Shown: positions 1-11,594 of the stretch, piece by piece | Position numbering within the stretch: the first letter of the stretch is position 1 | Layout of the letters: every line of letters starts with the position of its first letter | NCBI GenBank assembly: GCA_036936605.1 | Contig: JAUPFV010000005.1 | Location: 58,920,742-58,984,741, forward strand | Origin: Limnanthes douglasii subsp. nivea | Lineage: Eukaryota; Streptophyta; Magnoliopsida; Brassicales; Limnanthaceae | Direction: 5' to 3' | Length of the DNA: 64,000 bases | Notes under the pieces: generated by a model | The model's input: the letters and a program-made list of their open reading frames with translations, nothing else | The model's database searches: none | Told to the model about the DNA's origin: nothing | Translations under genes and position numbers: made by a program

Positions 1-785
1 GAACGTTTGGTTTTTGATTTTCAAAATAAGTCATTTATTTCTCATTTATTTAAATCTATTTTGAGATTCAAAATCTCATTTAATTGGATTTAGTAGTATT
101 TTAAATTTTTGATTAATTCTTTTTAACAAACGATATTTTAAATTTTTTAATTCTCGTTTATTTTCTTTTAAGGTTTTCGTTTTAAATTTTATTTGTTCTT
201 TTTTTTAATTTACTTTTTTTTACTCTGAATTTACTACTAAACAAACAAACAAACAAATGAGAGTATTTTATTCATTATTAATTAAACTAACATATAAATT
301 AGTATAAAAATAATATAAAAATCAATGATAAATATCTTTTGAGCAAAATTCAATTTCTTGTAAAATTTATTTACCAAATAGTTGGGAAACTTTTGTCGCA
401 GCTCTAAGAAATTCAAGACCACAAAGAAATGTGAATTTAAGGATAGTAAAAAGAAAGTATTGCAATAGAAGGTAAAAGAAAAGTTGAGCAAATCTCTTTC
501 AATCATCTTCATCTTCAGGGACAAACACTAACATATAGAGGGAGGAAGAAAAATAAGTTAAGAGGTAAATCAAAGTCAACAGGAAAATCCACCTTCAATT
601 ATTATCATAAACCTAAAAATTCAAGAAGGATAAATGGAAGATAGAAAAACGTGTCTAAATAAATATTGAAGACGATAGAGGAAATAGAGGCTGTCATATC
701 CAATGATGGTGAACTATACCTCATTTCTTTCTATGAAAACGTGTCAACGTAGCATGCCAAGACATATAGATGACTGATTATGAAG
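1..785. other. AT-rich intergenic DNA
   Basis: No coding region, RNA gene or repeat with clear ends is visible. There is a short run of the simple motif AAAC near 238-256. Reading frames here are short, with no recognisable motif. Confidence 0.5.
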
Positions 786-788
786 TAA

Positions 789-1091
789 GAGCATCCCTAA
801 CAGATACGCTATTTCACAGCTATTTTTAAAAATACCTATTATCTTTAAAAAAATGTTTTCCAACACTTAATCTAAAACATAGTCTAAATTTACAGATTTT
901 ATTTTGATAATTTATATTTACATAGGCGGCTACACAATCTGTAGATTTTCTCCTTATTTTTCTCACCACTTACAAAACTAAAAAACTAACATAATTATAG
1001 ATTAGTTGTTTTATTTAACAGTCTAGAATTATAAAGTGTCATAATTTAATCTATATCTACCTAAATTATAGATTAGCTGTTGGGAATGCTC
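789..1091. mobile_element. MITE, PIF/Harbinger (Tourist)-like, 303 bp
   Basis: The ends are near-perfect inverted repeats: GAGCATCCCTAACAG on the left and CTGTTGGGAATGCTC on the right. The element is flanked on both sides by TAA (786-788 and 1092-1094), the 3-bp target duplication typical of PIF/Harbinger-derived MITEs. The interior is AT-rich and non-coding. Family assignment rests on the duplication size and the end sequence; no transposase is present. Confidence 0.8.
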
Positions 1092-1094
1092 TAA

Positions 1095-2429
1095 CATTCC
1101 ATATAAAATCCGATATAAGCCCTTCGTGTCCATTTATAAAAGTTTGAGTTTGGTTTTGTCAAGATGGAAAGTGAAGCGAGATGCCAAATTGTTGGTAAAT
1201 GTGAACCATAGAAACTAGAAGTGGTTACAAGTTGTTATTAAAATATATTATGTATGTTCCAAATATCTGCATCTATTTGATATCTACTAGCCCGCTTGAT
1301 GATATGAGATATAAAAACACCTTTGGAAATGGAGTTTGAGAGCTTAAGAAAGATAATTTAGTTATGGTAAGAGGTAAAAAGATTGATTGTTTGTATTGAA
1401 TGAAAATGAAACAATTAATTGAAATTTGAAGTACATACAACCTAAATGTAGATCCGACTAATCTGTGGCATGCATACCAGACTTGGTCAAATAAGTGAGA
1501 AATGACTTTAAATTCTCACGAAATAAAATCTTCTACCAAACTATCCAAACACTCCTTTAAAACCTCATTGATTGGTAGGAAAACAAATAGAGTTGTATTA
1601 GCACGACGATCATACAAAAAGAATCATATTCTTGAACTAATTCATACATATGTATGTTCTATGGGTGAAAAAAGTATTCTTGGATAATTATATTTTTTCA
1701 TATCTATTGATGATCATCTAGAAAAGTTTGTCAAACATTCTTTTAATTTCCCATTGTTTATATCGAAAGTAAAAGGCTTGATATATCCTATTTTTTTTGT
1801 AAGATACATAAGCAATCGTGAGATGGAAATAATGTTTTTTAGAAAACGTATTTAGTACGTGTTTCACGTCCAATAATTTTTGAAGACCTCCCTACGATAC
1901 TTCTATGATGTTACTCCAAGTTTTTTTTCTCTATAGTGGGAATGAAGATTATTATTGACTACCATAAAAATAAAGAATCAAGATTTGGCCCAATTGGATC
2001 GGTACGACAAAGCAAACCATTGCAAGGTAGAAGAATAATTTTTTTTTTAATTTTGGAACTTAGATTTGGAGCATGCTTAGGAAGAAACATGGATACCACT
2101 AAATCTCTTATATCTTAATGTGGAAATTATAAGTTTTTAATAGGAAACAATTTCTTCCTCTAAATTCTTGAAGTTTAGAAACATAGTTAAAATGTTCGTG
2201 TTCCCATGCAAGTTTTTTGCCATACTTTTCCACGACGTAAAATAACACATACACTTATGCTTATAAAGTTTGAAATTAGAAGACTCTAAAACTAGAGATT
2301 AGTTTATGAAAGATCATAATCGATACATGATTATGATTTGGGTCTTGTTTCCAACTTTCATTCACTACACTTGTAAATCTTAGGTTAAGTTGAAAATTCC
2401 AAATGTGCAAGTTCCTTAAACTAAGTTTT
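1095..2429. other. AT-rich DNA, no gene recognised
   Basis: Only short open frames without recognisable motifs occur (for example at 1502-1687 and 1936-2118, plus strand). The stretch lies on the downstream side of the minus-strand copia integrase relic and may hold more of that element, but I could not recognise reverse transcriptase or RNase H here. Confidence 0.4.
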
Positions 2430-2830
2430 TGCTATAGACCTAATGAATTCTTCCAAAAAACAATGTCGGTAAGGATATATAATGGTTAAGAATCCCTATC
2501 ATATCATTAAAATATAGTTTTATCTCTAAAGTTGCCCATTCATATTAGACAAGCTCCACATTTTATATTTAGGAACTAAACCACACTCCTCTAGGTATAA
2601 AAATAGGTATGAGGTTGCTGCAAAACATTTATACATTCTATAGTAGTCACCATCATGGTCTGATCGGACATACTTTATTCGTTTGACCAAGTTGTAACTC
2701 ATTCTTAGTGTTAGAGGCTTAAACTTATCAATAACTTCATATTTCTCATGAAGTAAGTATATGAGCCTAAATTGTTATCTCCGAACGATATAATGTACCT
2801 CTGACCATTTCATAAAGTTGAAAAATGGTT
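2430..2830 (-). pseudogene. Ty1/copia integrase fragment (decayed)
   Basis: Reading the minus strand across stops and frameshifts gives a recognisable stretch of a plant copia integrase core: an IYLLHEK motif (about 2.77 kb), then KRIKYVRSDHDGDYY (about 2.68 kb, matching the usual K-VRSDRGGEYY), then LEECGLVPKYKM and an eroded equivalent of the TPQQNGVAERRN block (about 2.55 kb). About 400 bp are readable. The usual Arg-Gly-Gly in the RSDRGGE block is changed. No LTRs belonging to this copy were found, so its limits are unknown. It is separate from the element that starts at 5384, which has its own integrase region. Confidence 0.65.
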
Positions 2831-2839
2831 GACAAATAT

Positions 2840-5383
2840 TAGTATGTATTAGTTCTAATATTTTTGTTGCTCTATGTGTGCATATTTTTTCTGTTTGGTA
2901 TATTTCTATTTCATATACTCAACATGAATGCGAAAATGTTAACAACAAAGAGATCTTAATAAGATTTTAGCAACTAGTTTGTCATTTACACTTCTAGATA
3001 AATTATCTACATTTGTGTTTATATTCTATGAGTAGGTTACAATAATATTCAACGTACACAAATTATTACCATATTCTAACTTATTTGTGCCTAAATATTT
3101 ATTGTCATAATATATGTGTTTTTCATTTAAAAATAAAAATAACTAAAATTATTTAATAGTGAAAAATAACTTTGATATGTATCCTACAAACAAACACACA
3201 AATTAGTATTTATGACTGAATCAACCCATCAAGTGTTTTCAGATGTTGAAACTAAATTAATTTTGTAAGACAAACTATAAGTAAGATAAGCTTTCATGAC
3301 CATATGCGTTGTATTTCTCTTAGTCTTTTTTAAAATGATCAAGATCCTCAAAATAAAAACTGCATGATTTTGGAGCTATTTAAGTCTTTTTAGTTCTCAA
3401 ACATTCTGCAATTCTATATATTTGCTTCCTCTTGTTGTTTACATCGTTAAATATGTTCGTCATATTGGCCGTTGCAGTCAATTTATAACTTCCAAGCCCT
3501 TTATAAAATTGAAATAAAATGAAATTATGTGTAGTTAATTTTGACGGTAAAAACCATATGGTATTTCAAACAAACTGAGCTAAGATGTGAGAGTGTAAAC
3601 CAAACTTACAATGAAATTCTAGTAACAATAACTTTGAATGTTTTGAGTTTTTTTCCTAAGCCTATTATTTTCATGATATGATCACTAACTGTTCATTTAT
3701 ATTTCAATTTCATTAAGACTAGTTTTATCATCTTAATTTCTATTTTTTTCTATCAAAGCTTTCTTAGGCACGGTGAAAAAATTAATAGAAAATTTAATCT
3801 ATTTAGATACATAACCTCGATATATATCATGAATGTATTTTTAATGTATGATCAAAATAATATCTTTTTAATTATCTACTTTTCATATGAGTGTTCTTAT
3901 ATGAAATATTGATGACTGTTTTTTATATTTTGGATCATAATAAAGGTTGTGTTTAGAAGCATTTGATACATGTCTAATAATAAATAAACTTTACTCTTAT
4001 GTCCATATAGTTCATATCATAAACTTAATTTTATCATTGTGGAGTCGTTCATTTTATATATAAATGGTTCATCGAAATCCTTAAGCAATATTTTTCTCGT
4101 AACACACTAATCTCGATTTCTAACAATATCATTTTAACAGATTTCAATTAGTTTGTTTTCATCGTAAGGTAAAACTATATTTTTTGTGATAACTTTCTAA
4201 CTTATGAACCCAAATCAAGAAATATATGTTGAAATATTAATTTTATATAACCATTTGACATATAATTTATCTTTCAATTTTATGATTTTATCATACATTG
4301 ATGTTCACCTATGTCAAATACAAGCACAATATTCTTTTGTAATAATTAATGCTCAAGCATGTCACATTATGTATACTTTAAAACATCTTTAATGATCACT
4401 CATATAGATTACTTTTGTGATATTTTAACATTATTAGTATATTTATGATGTTCATTCATCTTAAAATAATATGAAATTTTGAAACAATTTAAGAAAAGAA
4501 TACTAAAACTTTAAACATGAAATACTATTTTCTTTTTAAAATCTCTATTGTAGTCACACCAATTATACACAAATAACATGATAATTTTATATATTATAAA
4601 GTATGTAGTATTATACGCCTCCGACATATAAATTTTATATACTTACTATAAATTAGTATAATGGATCATGTGGTTTATTGCTGGTCCCATTGCTAAAACT
4701 TATTGTTCAAATTAAAACAGTATCATAATAAGCATCATTGAGGTATTTTCAGAGCATTTCCGTAACATAAGGCCTGAATCACTACGATGAACTATGAGAT
4801 ACATATTTTTTCTCAAATAATTTTACGGTTTCAAAAACAAAACGTTTTAAAAAAATATATCCCAAGTTTACAGACATGCACAAAACCATAATCCAAATAT
4901 CAAAATAATACATAATTTAACTATATAAGTGATTTTTTTATAAATCTAAAAGCATCTTAAATCATGCATTTAAAAAACAAATCATGTGCCACACGAAGTA
5001 ATGCATAGTCTATAAGCTAAAATTAAGTCTTAATTTATGCAAACTAATTTAAAAATTGAGACTTTAAAGATCTCAATAGATTATCTTCATCATTAAAATG
5101 TCTTGATACTTGCTTTTTTGTAAACTTAATTTTACAAAATGAAAGAAAATATAAAATTTTCAGTTTTCTGTTATATATATATATAATTCATTTAAAAGGT
5201 TAATTGATCCTTCTAAGCCCAAAAACTAAATTGATAATTATATCGTATGGAGTAGGGTTGCTAATTTGTGTCACATATTAGATTCTCATCGGGTTATTTA
5301 GATTTGGTAAAAGAAAATACTAACATAAAGTTAATTCGAATCCAAAATATTTATGACTTTAAACTTCAAATATAGGTAACAAG
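2840..5383. other. AT-rich DNA between two copia relics
   Basis: No gene, LTR pair or RNA gene is recognisable. A TA run lies near 5174-5184. Part of this stretch may be the gag-side remnant of the integrase relic to its left, but no zinc knuckle or protease motif could be read. Confidence 0.35.
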
Positions 5384-5920
5384 TGTTGTATAAAGTTATA
5401 AGATGGTGCTATAAACTTCACTGTCCCAACAACTGATTATTTAGATTAAGGGATACATAAGAAAAAAAGCAATACACTTACATGTTTGTATGTTGTCTCG
5501 TACAATTGAAGAACTACAAATGAAGTCTTGATCTCAATTTATGAGAGATAGATTATGCTCTTCCTATGGGTCAACTAACTGCAATAAATACCACTTATGA
5601 TGATAGGAAGCGAGTGCTACTTGATGGATTGAATGATTGATAAAACCTACAATTATGGGAAAAAAGAAGGAGAATAGAGAAAAAACATAAATCCTAATTT
5701 TGCCTAAAGTTTTGTATTCTCGTAAATGAATAAAGGTTTAAGTGGAACCTTGTATACTTAGTAAAATATTTCATTAAATTATTAAACAGTTCCTGAATGA
5801 AACTCTTGCTTTAGATTTTGAATTTACATATTCTATTTTTTCTTTTTTAACCTCAAGGTTTCCTAATCCACTATAATCCGATATACTGGCCGTTGCAGGA
5901 GATCATAACCTTTGTTGGGG
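5384..5920 (-). repeat. 3' LTR of old copia element
   Basis: It aligns with the right copy over most of its length. Shared blocks include GAGAGATAGATTATGCTCTT (5542-5561 here, 10318-10337 in the right copy), the TTAGTAAAATATTTCA region near 5758, and a common end around GATCATAAC. The start is set by the shared TGT-GTATAAA/TGTCGCATAAA block. Boundaries are uncertain by some tens of bases. Confidence 0.7.
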
Positions 5921-5951
5921 AACTGATGCAGTGATAATCTTTATTTTTTCA

Positions 5952-6200
5952 CTATAGAGGTATCCATAGGTTTTCTCTTATCCAAACATATCGACACAAT
6001 ATGCTTTCAATGTATGTCTCTTGTGAGAGACCCACGATGCTCTTAGGGAATTTCCTTATAATACAAATCTTTAACACAGAGGAAGCTTTACCAGGGTTCT
6101 TTATATGAAATTTATTTGACATAAATTCCTTGGAAGTGTGCAATAAACCTACAGTGGCTAAGAGTATGTCATCGATATAAAACACTAAATATATCAATTT
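5952..6200 (-). pseudogene. Copia reverse transcriptase fragment
   Basis: The minus-strand translation opens with LVFYIDDILLA, the copia form of the YxDD active site, followed by a stretch resembling the usual GLSQETYIESIL (LGLSQKAYIEKVL-type) segment. One open stretch of about 81 residues survives; sequence to the right (6200-6850) is the eroded upstream palm region. What would normally follow (RNase H) is absent before the LTR begins. Confidence 0.75.
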
Positions 6201-6845
6201 ACTCCCACCGATCTTGTGGCATACATAATATTAAACAAGTTTTACCTTAAAACCGAATGAGGTAACAATGTATAGGAACTTGTGGTACCATTGATGAGAT
6301 ACCTGCTTGAGTCCATAGATTGATTTTTTAGTTTACACACCATTGAATTTGGATCTCTAATTAAAAAAAAAAATAGGATACGTTATGTAAATTGTTTCTC
6401 CAATGTCTTTATTGTGAAATGTTATCTTAACATCAATTTGGTAGAGCTCTAACTCGAAATGAGCAACAAGATCCACGATTGTTCATAATGAGTTTTTTTG
6501 ATAAAACATGAGAAACGTTATCTGAATAACAACCCCTTCAGTTTGATTATACCTTTTTAATACAAGACAAGATTTATATTATTCTATTTTATTAAGTATC
6601 ACGTTTGATTTAAACACCCATTTGTATCATAGTTCTTTCATCCATTTATGTATAATGATAAGATCCCAAACGAAATTTCATGTATCGATTTGTACTATTC
6701 ATTCATTGCTTAAATTTAAAGTTTCGAGTTTGAACTTTTCATAACATCCTAAAAGGTGACTGACTCCTCTTCCATAATACTTGAATGATCTTCATGTTCA
6801 TTAAAAAATGTCATATAGTTCAAAGATATATAATTTTGTCCTCTC

Positions 6846-8000
6846 TCAATTCGACTTACGCAATGATGGGTCATTATGTTGTTCTATTTCTTGAGGTTGC
6901 TGAACTTGGTCATCATAACTAATATGAAAATTTTCTACATGTAGTAAATACACAATATTAGTTTGAGGAACTAAAACTGAACTCCATAGCCTACTATTGA
7001 TGACTGGTATACTAGCTGTAGTTGAAACTTCAATATCATAGACTGAATGTGTTGGTGCCAATTATTCTTCAAAGATAGTGTTATGCTTCCCATCAAAATC
7101 TGCATCCTCAAAAAATAGTATAGCTCCCATCTTAAAAATTGAACCCTTAATAGGAGAGTACATTTTTTAACCCTTATAGTAGTCTCGGTACCCTATGAAA
7201 TTATAACTAACTATTTTAAACTCTAGATTTTGTTCTATAGGCCTATAAAGCTTCGCTTCTCATGAATATCTTCACACATGAAAATGATTAAAGCTAAGGT
7301 TACGCCCTCCGATAGTTCATGTAATTTTCTAGTTGTCGCAGAAGTATCTATCCTACTAAGGATATATGATGCACACTGAAGATCTTCTCTCTACAATGAA
7401 TGCACAAGAGATGTACGAGCAATCATGCTCACAACTATATCCATTAATATGCACTTTTTTCATTTAAATACACCATTCATAGTGAACGAGCTCGACATGG
7501 TCTATTGATGAAGAATTCTAAATCATGGATGTAGAGAGGTATATGTGCCATTACATTGTTCTCCTGAACCATTATATATTCCATGGTATCTACCACTATA
7601 GTCAGATCTGGTATGATTAATCTATTAGTATCGTTATAATTCAACTTCGGCTTTAAATGACCTTAATTTTTCTATGACTTTCGATTTCTCGTGAAACACG
7701 TATATGTAGTTGTATTGTGAAAAGTTGTCTATAAAAGAAATGAAGTAAATTTGGTTATTACAAGATCTTGTAGGGAATATGCCCTAAATATATGTATGGA
7801 TTAACTCCAAAATGTCTTTAGTATGATAGACTTCAAACCTGCTCTGTTTGGTATGTGTCCCTTTGATACACCCAACACATTTGTCTAAATTAGTGTAATC
7901 GTGAAAACCTAAAAATTCCTTAATAACAAGCTTGTCTATTATCGTTTTAGAGATGTGACATACACGTTTATGTCATAGAGAAGCTGGATTTTTAGAAGCT
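6846..8000 (-). pseudogene. Copia integrase region (decayed)
   Basis: On the minus strand, several degraded blocks fit copia integrase. A zinc-binding segment reads approximately DKCVGCIKG near 7.87 kb. The core start reads approximately YFISFIDNFSQYNYIYVFHEK over stops near 7.7 kb. The piece 6846-7061 resembles the variable linker after integrase, ending in an LR-S-type motif that in intact elements precedes reverse transcriptase. Stops are frequent. Assignment is by motif order rather than by any intact frame. Confidence 0.55.
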
Positions 8001-8091
8001 ACTGTATGTGTTACATTCATTGAAATAGGATAATTAAAGATAATAATTAACATATATATATTATCATTAAAATCAAGAACACGTGAGATAA

Positions 8092-8520
8092 TTAATAACT
8101 TTTCATAAAAGAGCTATAGTTTTTCATTTCCAAATGACAAGTATAACAAAATTTGTCCAATAACAAAAGAAAAGTAAATTCCTCATTAAAAATGGAACAT
8201 ACAAAACGTCTTAAATGTAATTTATGTCCCAAATTTAAACATAATTTAAATTGATAATTAGCTTCAACAAGCAAGCCACATCCTCTACATTGAAGATTTG
8301 GATATATCATTCACTAAGAGGCTTGCTTTGGCTTGAGCCCTACAAAGAAACACATACATGAGTCGTTGTATCAAACAACCACGTGTCATTTAACAATGAA
8401 ATTAAATTAACTTCTGTAGTTTACTACATAACAGAGATTTCCCTTACTCACCAACCATTCCTTGACTTAGGGTAGTCTCTCCTCCAATGATTCGTACCTT
8501 TACAGTAAAAACATGTCATT
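8092..8520 (-). pseudogene. Copia zinc knuckle and protease region
   Basis: A zinc-knuckle segment CFYCKGTNHWRRDYP is readable on the minus strand near 8.47-8.51 kb; its last metal ligand is Tyr instead of Cys. It is followed by WLFDTTTHVCVSL, a degraded form of the WW-DSGATTHVS protease active site, near 8.36 kb. The frame at 8092-8310 then matches the protease/pre-integrase stretch with a LKLC-G--L-L-----VP-RRNLISIS-like pattern. The element cannot make an active protease. Confidence 0.7.
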
Positions 8521-8699
8521 ATCTTTCTTTTCCCTTCTCTTTTCTAGATCCTGAAGGTGTAGCATGTAAATCTTCAATATATGAATTCTTTCTATTGTTT
8601 CGAGGGGAGATTCTGCCGACACTAACCATATTGGCCTCTTTGTTTGCTTACACTAATATTTTTCTTCCACATTGACCAGATTTGCAATAAGAGTGGTCA

Positions 8700-9463
8700 T
8701 GTCCCACTTATTCTCTAGGAAATCATATATAGTATCAAGGACTTTAAACTTTGAAGGGAGATATAGAAAAATATAAGCCATTATAACAGTCCCATGCTAC
8801 TCAACGTTTAATACCTTGAGTTTTCCATGGATCTTAGCCATCAGATCTTACCATTTCCCTTTTATTTTATAGTAGAGATATTCACAATTAAGTTTTTAAT
8901 TTTAATTTGAGGGGAGTTAACAAAAATATTCTCTAAATGGGAAATCTATGTATTTAGCCAATTTCATGTTGACCCCACTCTATAAGACATATCGACTAAG
9001 GCGATTAAAGTGTTCCCACCGCTCCGAGCACATCCTTTCCTCAAGAGTGATTTTTTTTGTAGGAGCAAGTGGTTGGACCTCTCTAAACTAATTATCAATG
9101 TCAGTAAGTCCCAACATGAATAAAAGTTTCTTTTTCCACTATATAACTTGCACCCAACATGAATTAGAACCCGAAGTGAGTTTTTTAGTTGAGATTCATT
9201 AACTGAGAAATCAATTAATAAAAAATATGAATTAGTGAAACATGTACCAAACTTATCTAAATACATATACTTGATTTTATCAGGTTATAAATTATGATTG
9301 GGCATTCATATGTAATGCACTCATCATAATCTTTAGTCGACAGTAGAGTCAATACTTTAAGGTTAGACAATATTGATTCTATGGCATATATGAAATCAGC
9401 CAAACCTTCCGTGGGGGCCATACCTGGCTGATTCATGGTAACTGAACCAACCTTTTGCCACAA
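8700..9463 (-). pseudogene. Probable gag remains of old copia element
   Basis: This lies between the zinc knuckle and the 5' leader, where gag belongs. Two open stretches remain, 9257-9463 and 8964-9266, in different frames. They have no strongly diagnostic motif, so the call is mostly positional. Confidence 0.4.
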
Positions 9464-10144
9464 GAAAACATATTATGCATGAGTATGATACATGTAAAAT
9501 CAACAACTACATCATACAATATGTGCTAACAAAATATGTGACGTAGTCTTTTATGGGTGACGACCTACACATACAACAACTGTTCTTTAAGTTGTGAGCC
9601 CCCAAAATTGTTTTGTTTTATGACTCGCATTATATTTCCCACCCATGTGGGATACTAGGTTGCCAATCAGTCTAGAGAATGGTCATATGAAGTGCTCGTA
9701 TTATAATTATAAAAACGTTATTGAATCATTTATTTGTAACATAACAAACTTTAACACGATGTATCTCAATACTTTTTGAGCATTTGAAGCAGTTCAAATA
9801 TGTAAACTATCTCTTCAAGCCTCAGATGTATGAAATGAGATGAATGCTAACTAAACTTATGTACCTGAAACATACCTCTGATTGTGGCCAACCTTACGAT
9901 TTTGAACCTGCACTTTCAAACATACATATACATATGTTCAATTATGTGCCTTCAATCGCATAATCAAATCCCAAGCATACAATTATAAATTTTCAAACAC
10001 CTAATTATACTTAGGTCTTAAAAATCAAAACATATAAAATTTTGGGGCTTTTCTCCCAAACTGAAATTAATCATGAGGTTAAAGATTTGGAAGACTCGAT
10101 CATAGGTCTAATCATGCATCTCATATCTCATAAAAATCAGACTG

Positions 10145-10156
10145 ACTATCATACCA
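10145..10156 (-). promoter_or_regulatory. Eroded tRNA-iMet primer-binding site
   Basis: The plus-strand sequence ACTATCATACCA resembles GCTCTGATACCA, the complement of the canonical plant copia primer-binding site. It sits two bases left of the start of the right LTR, which is correct for a minus-strand element. Confidence 0.6.
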
Positions 10157-10158
10157 AT

Positions 10159-10690
10159 TGTCGCATAAAATTATACATTGGGCTATAAAATCCAGTGTCC
10201 CTAGAATTGATTCTTGAGATTCAGATATACATTAAGAAAAAAGTAATAAACTTACAGGTTTGCACCTTGTCTCCTACGATTGATGAACTACAACAGAAGT
10301 CTGGATCTCAATTTATGAGAGATAGATTATGCTCTTTCTGCAGGTTGGTTAGGCGCAATGAATCCCATTTCTACAAGATAGAATGGGAGTGCTAGTGCTA
10401 CTTGACGCATTGAACGATTGAGAAAACCTGCAAATAGGAAAAGAGAGAAAGAGATGAGAAAAATTGGTAATCCTAATTTTTTGTGAAGTGTTGTTCGCAT
10501 AACATAACTAAGGGTTTAAGTGAACTTTTATTTACTTAGTAAAATATTTCACTAAATTATTAAACAATCCGTGAATTAAGCTTTTGTTTTAGGTTTTGCT
10601 TTTATCTCTTTAATCATTACTCACTTGACCTCTACTTCTTGTACGATGTACTAGCCTTACGGAGGATCATAACTCTTAATGAATTTTGAG
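10159..10690 (-). repeat. 5' LTR of old copia element
   Basis: This is the partner of the LTR at 5384-5920, with conserved blocks in the same order. It begins with TG directly after the primer-binding site. The right end is placed around the shared GATCATAAC block and is approximate. Confidence 0.7.
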
Positions 10691-10753
10691 GATTCAATAC
10701 TAAATTGTATAAGTTTTAAGGGTATATACACTTTATATACTTCCACTACACTA

Positions 10754-10804
<51 letters not shown>
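10754..10804. repeat. (ATT)n microsatellite
   Basis: About 17 uninterrupted ATT units, just right of the old copia element. Confidence 0.95.
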
Positions 10805-10805
<1 letters not shown>

Positions 10806-11106
10806 CGTCGTCGAATATCCATTATATGAATTACTTTAATTAATTGTACATATATCAAATGAATATTCTGAATGCGCACATGAGATAATGAAACGTACCA
10901 ATTCAAGATTTTAGTACAATTCAAGATTTCCTTACTACGTGAACCTATTTTACTGAATTTAATAATAGATTACACTGAACAAAAATATGTTACCACAAAA
11001 AATTCGCTTAAACATTAAAACTCAAAACACCTACTATATTAAAAAATCTTATGAGTTTTTATATAGTTTGTATAAGTTTTGGAGTCTATATGTGTGGCAT
11101 GAAATT

Positions 11107-11584
11107 TGAAGATTGAAGAAGAGAGAAGAAAAGGATTTAAAATTGTATAACTGATTCTCTTAATTGAATTGTAACAAATAGTACAGTTTTTATAGTAGCA
11201 GTAGGAATCTAATTGGTTAGGTAGTTTTGCCAGCTAGTGTAGTTTGTTACAAAGATTGTTACACCCTATAATTTATTCAATAGGTAGTTTAATAAGAGTA
11301 ACTAGTCCACAACAACATCAGAACGTGTGATGTAGTCCATAGGCTTTGCTGGACTCGACATGGGCCTGTGTGAATAGCTAGACCGACCCGATTGGAGGCC
11401 CAAACCATTAATACCCTTGAAACCAATTCGACACAGATGAGGGTTGTCTGAAGAAACCCTAAAACACATTCTCTCCTTTCTATCTCTTGTACACACATAA
11501 AATCCAGTAGCCATGAAAGATCAGGTTGAAGTTTCAAGCAACTCAATGTTGCCTTGAAACTTCACCGGTCACATATTCTTTACA
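11107..11584 (-). repeat. 3' LTR of copia element
   Basis: 478 bp, starts TGAAGATTG and ends TCTTTACA, co-linear with the right LTR without indels. A pyrimidine run (TCCCCCC) follows at 11585, i.e. a purine tract on the coding strand. Confidence 0.95.
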
Positions 11585-11594
11585 TCCCCCCGCA
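11585..11594 (-). promoter_or_regulatory. Polypurine tract
   Basis: TCCCCCCGCA on the plus strand directly beside the 3' LTR, equivalent to a G-rich purine tract on the element's strand, where plus-strand DNA synthesis is primed. Confidence 0.8.

Larger units (their letters stand above)
5384..10690 (-). mobile_element. Old Ty1/copia LTR retrotransposon, minus strand
   Basis: Two diverged LTRs bound the element: the 3' LTR on the left (about 5384-5920) and the 5' LTR on the right (about 10159-10690). Between them, on the minus strand in the expected right-to-left order, lie a leader with an eroded primer-binding site, gag remains, a zinc knuckle, protease, integrase and reverse transcriptase. 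The domain order gag-PR-IN-RT is that of Ty1/copia. All frames are broken by many stops and shifts, so the copy is dead. The reverse transcriptase catalytic region lies within about 250 bp of the left LTR, so RNase H appears to be deleted. No target duplication could be recognised. The LTRs are clearly more diverged than those of the copia element at 11.1-16.8 kb, so this insertion is older. Confidence 0.8.
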
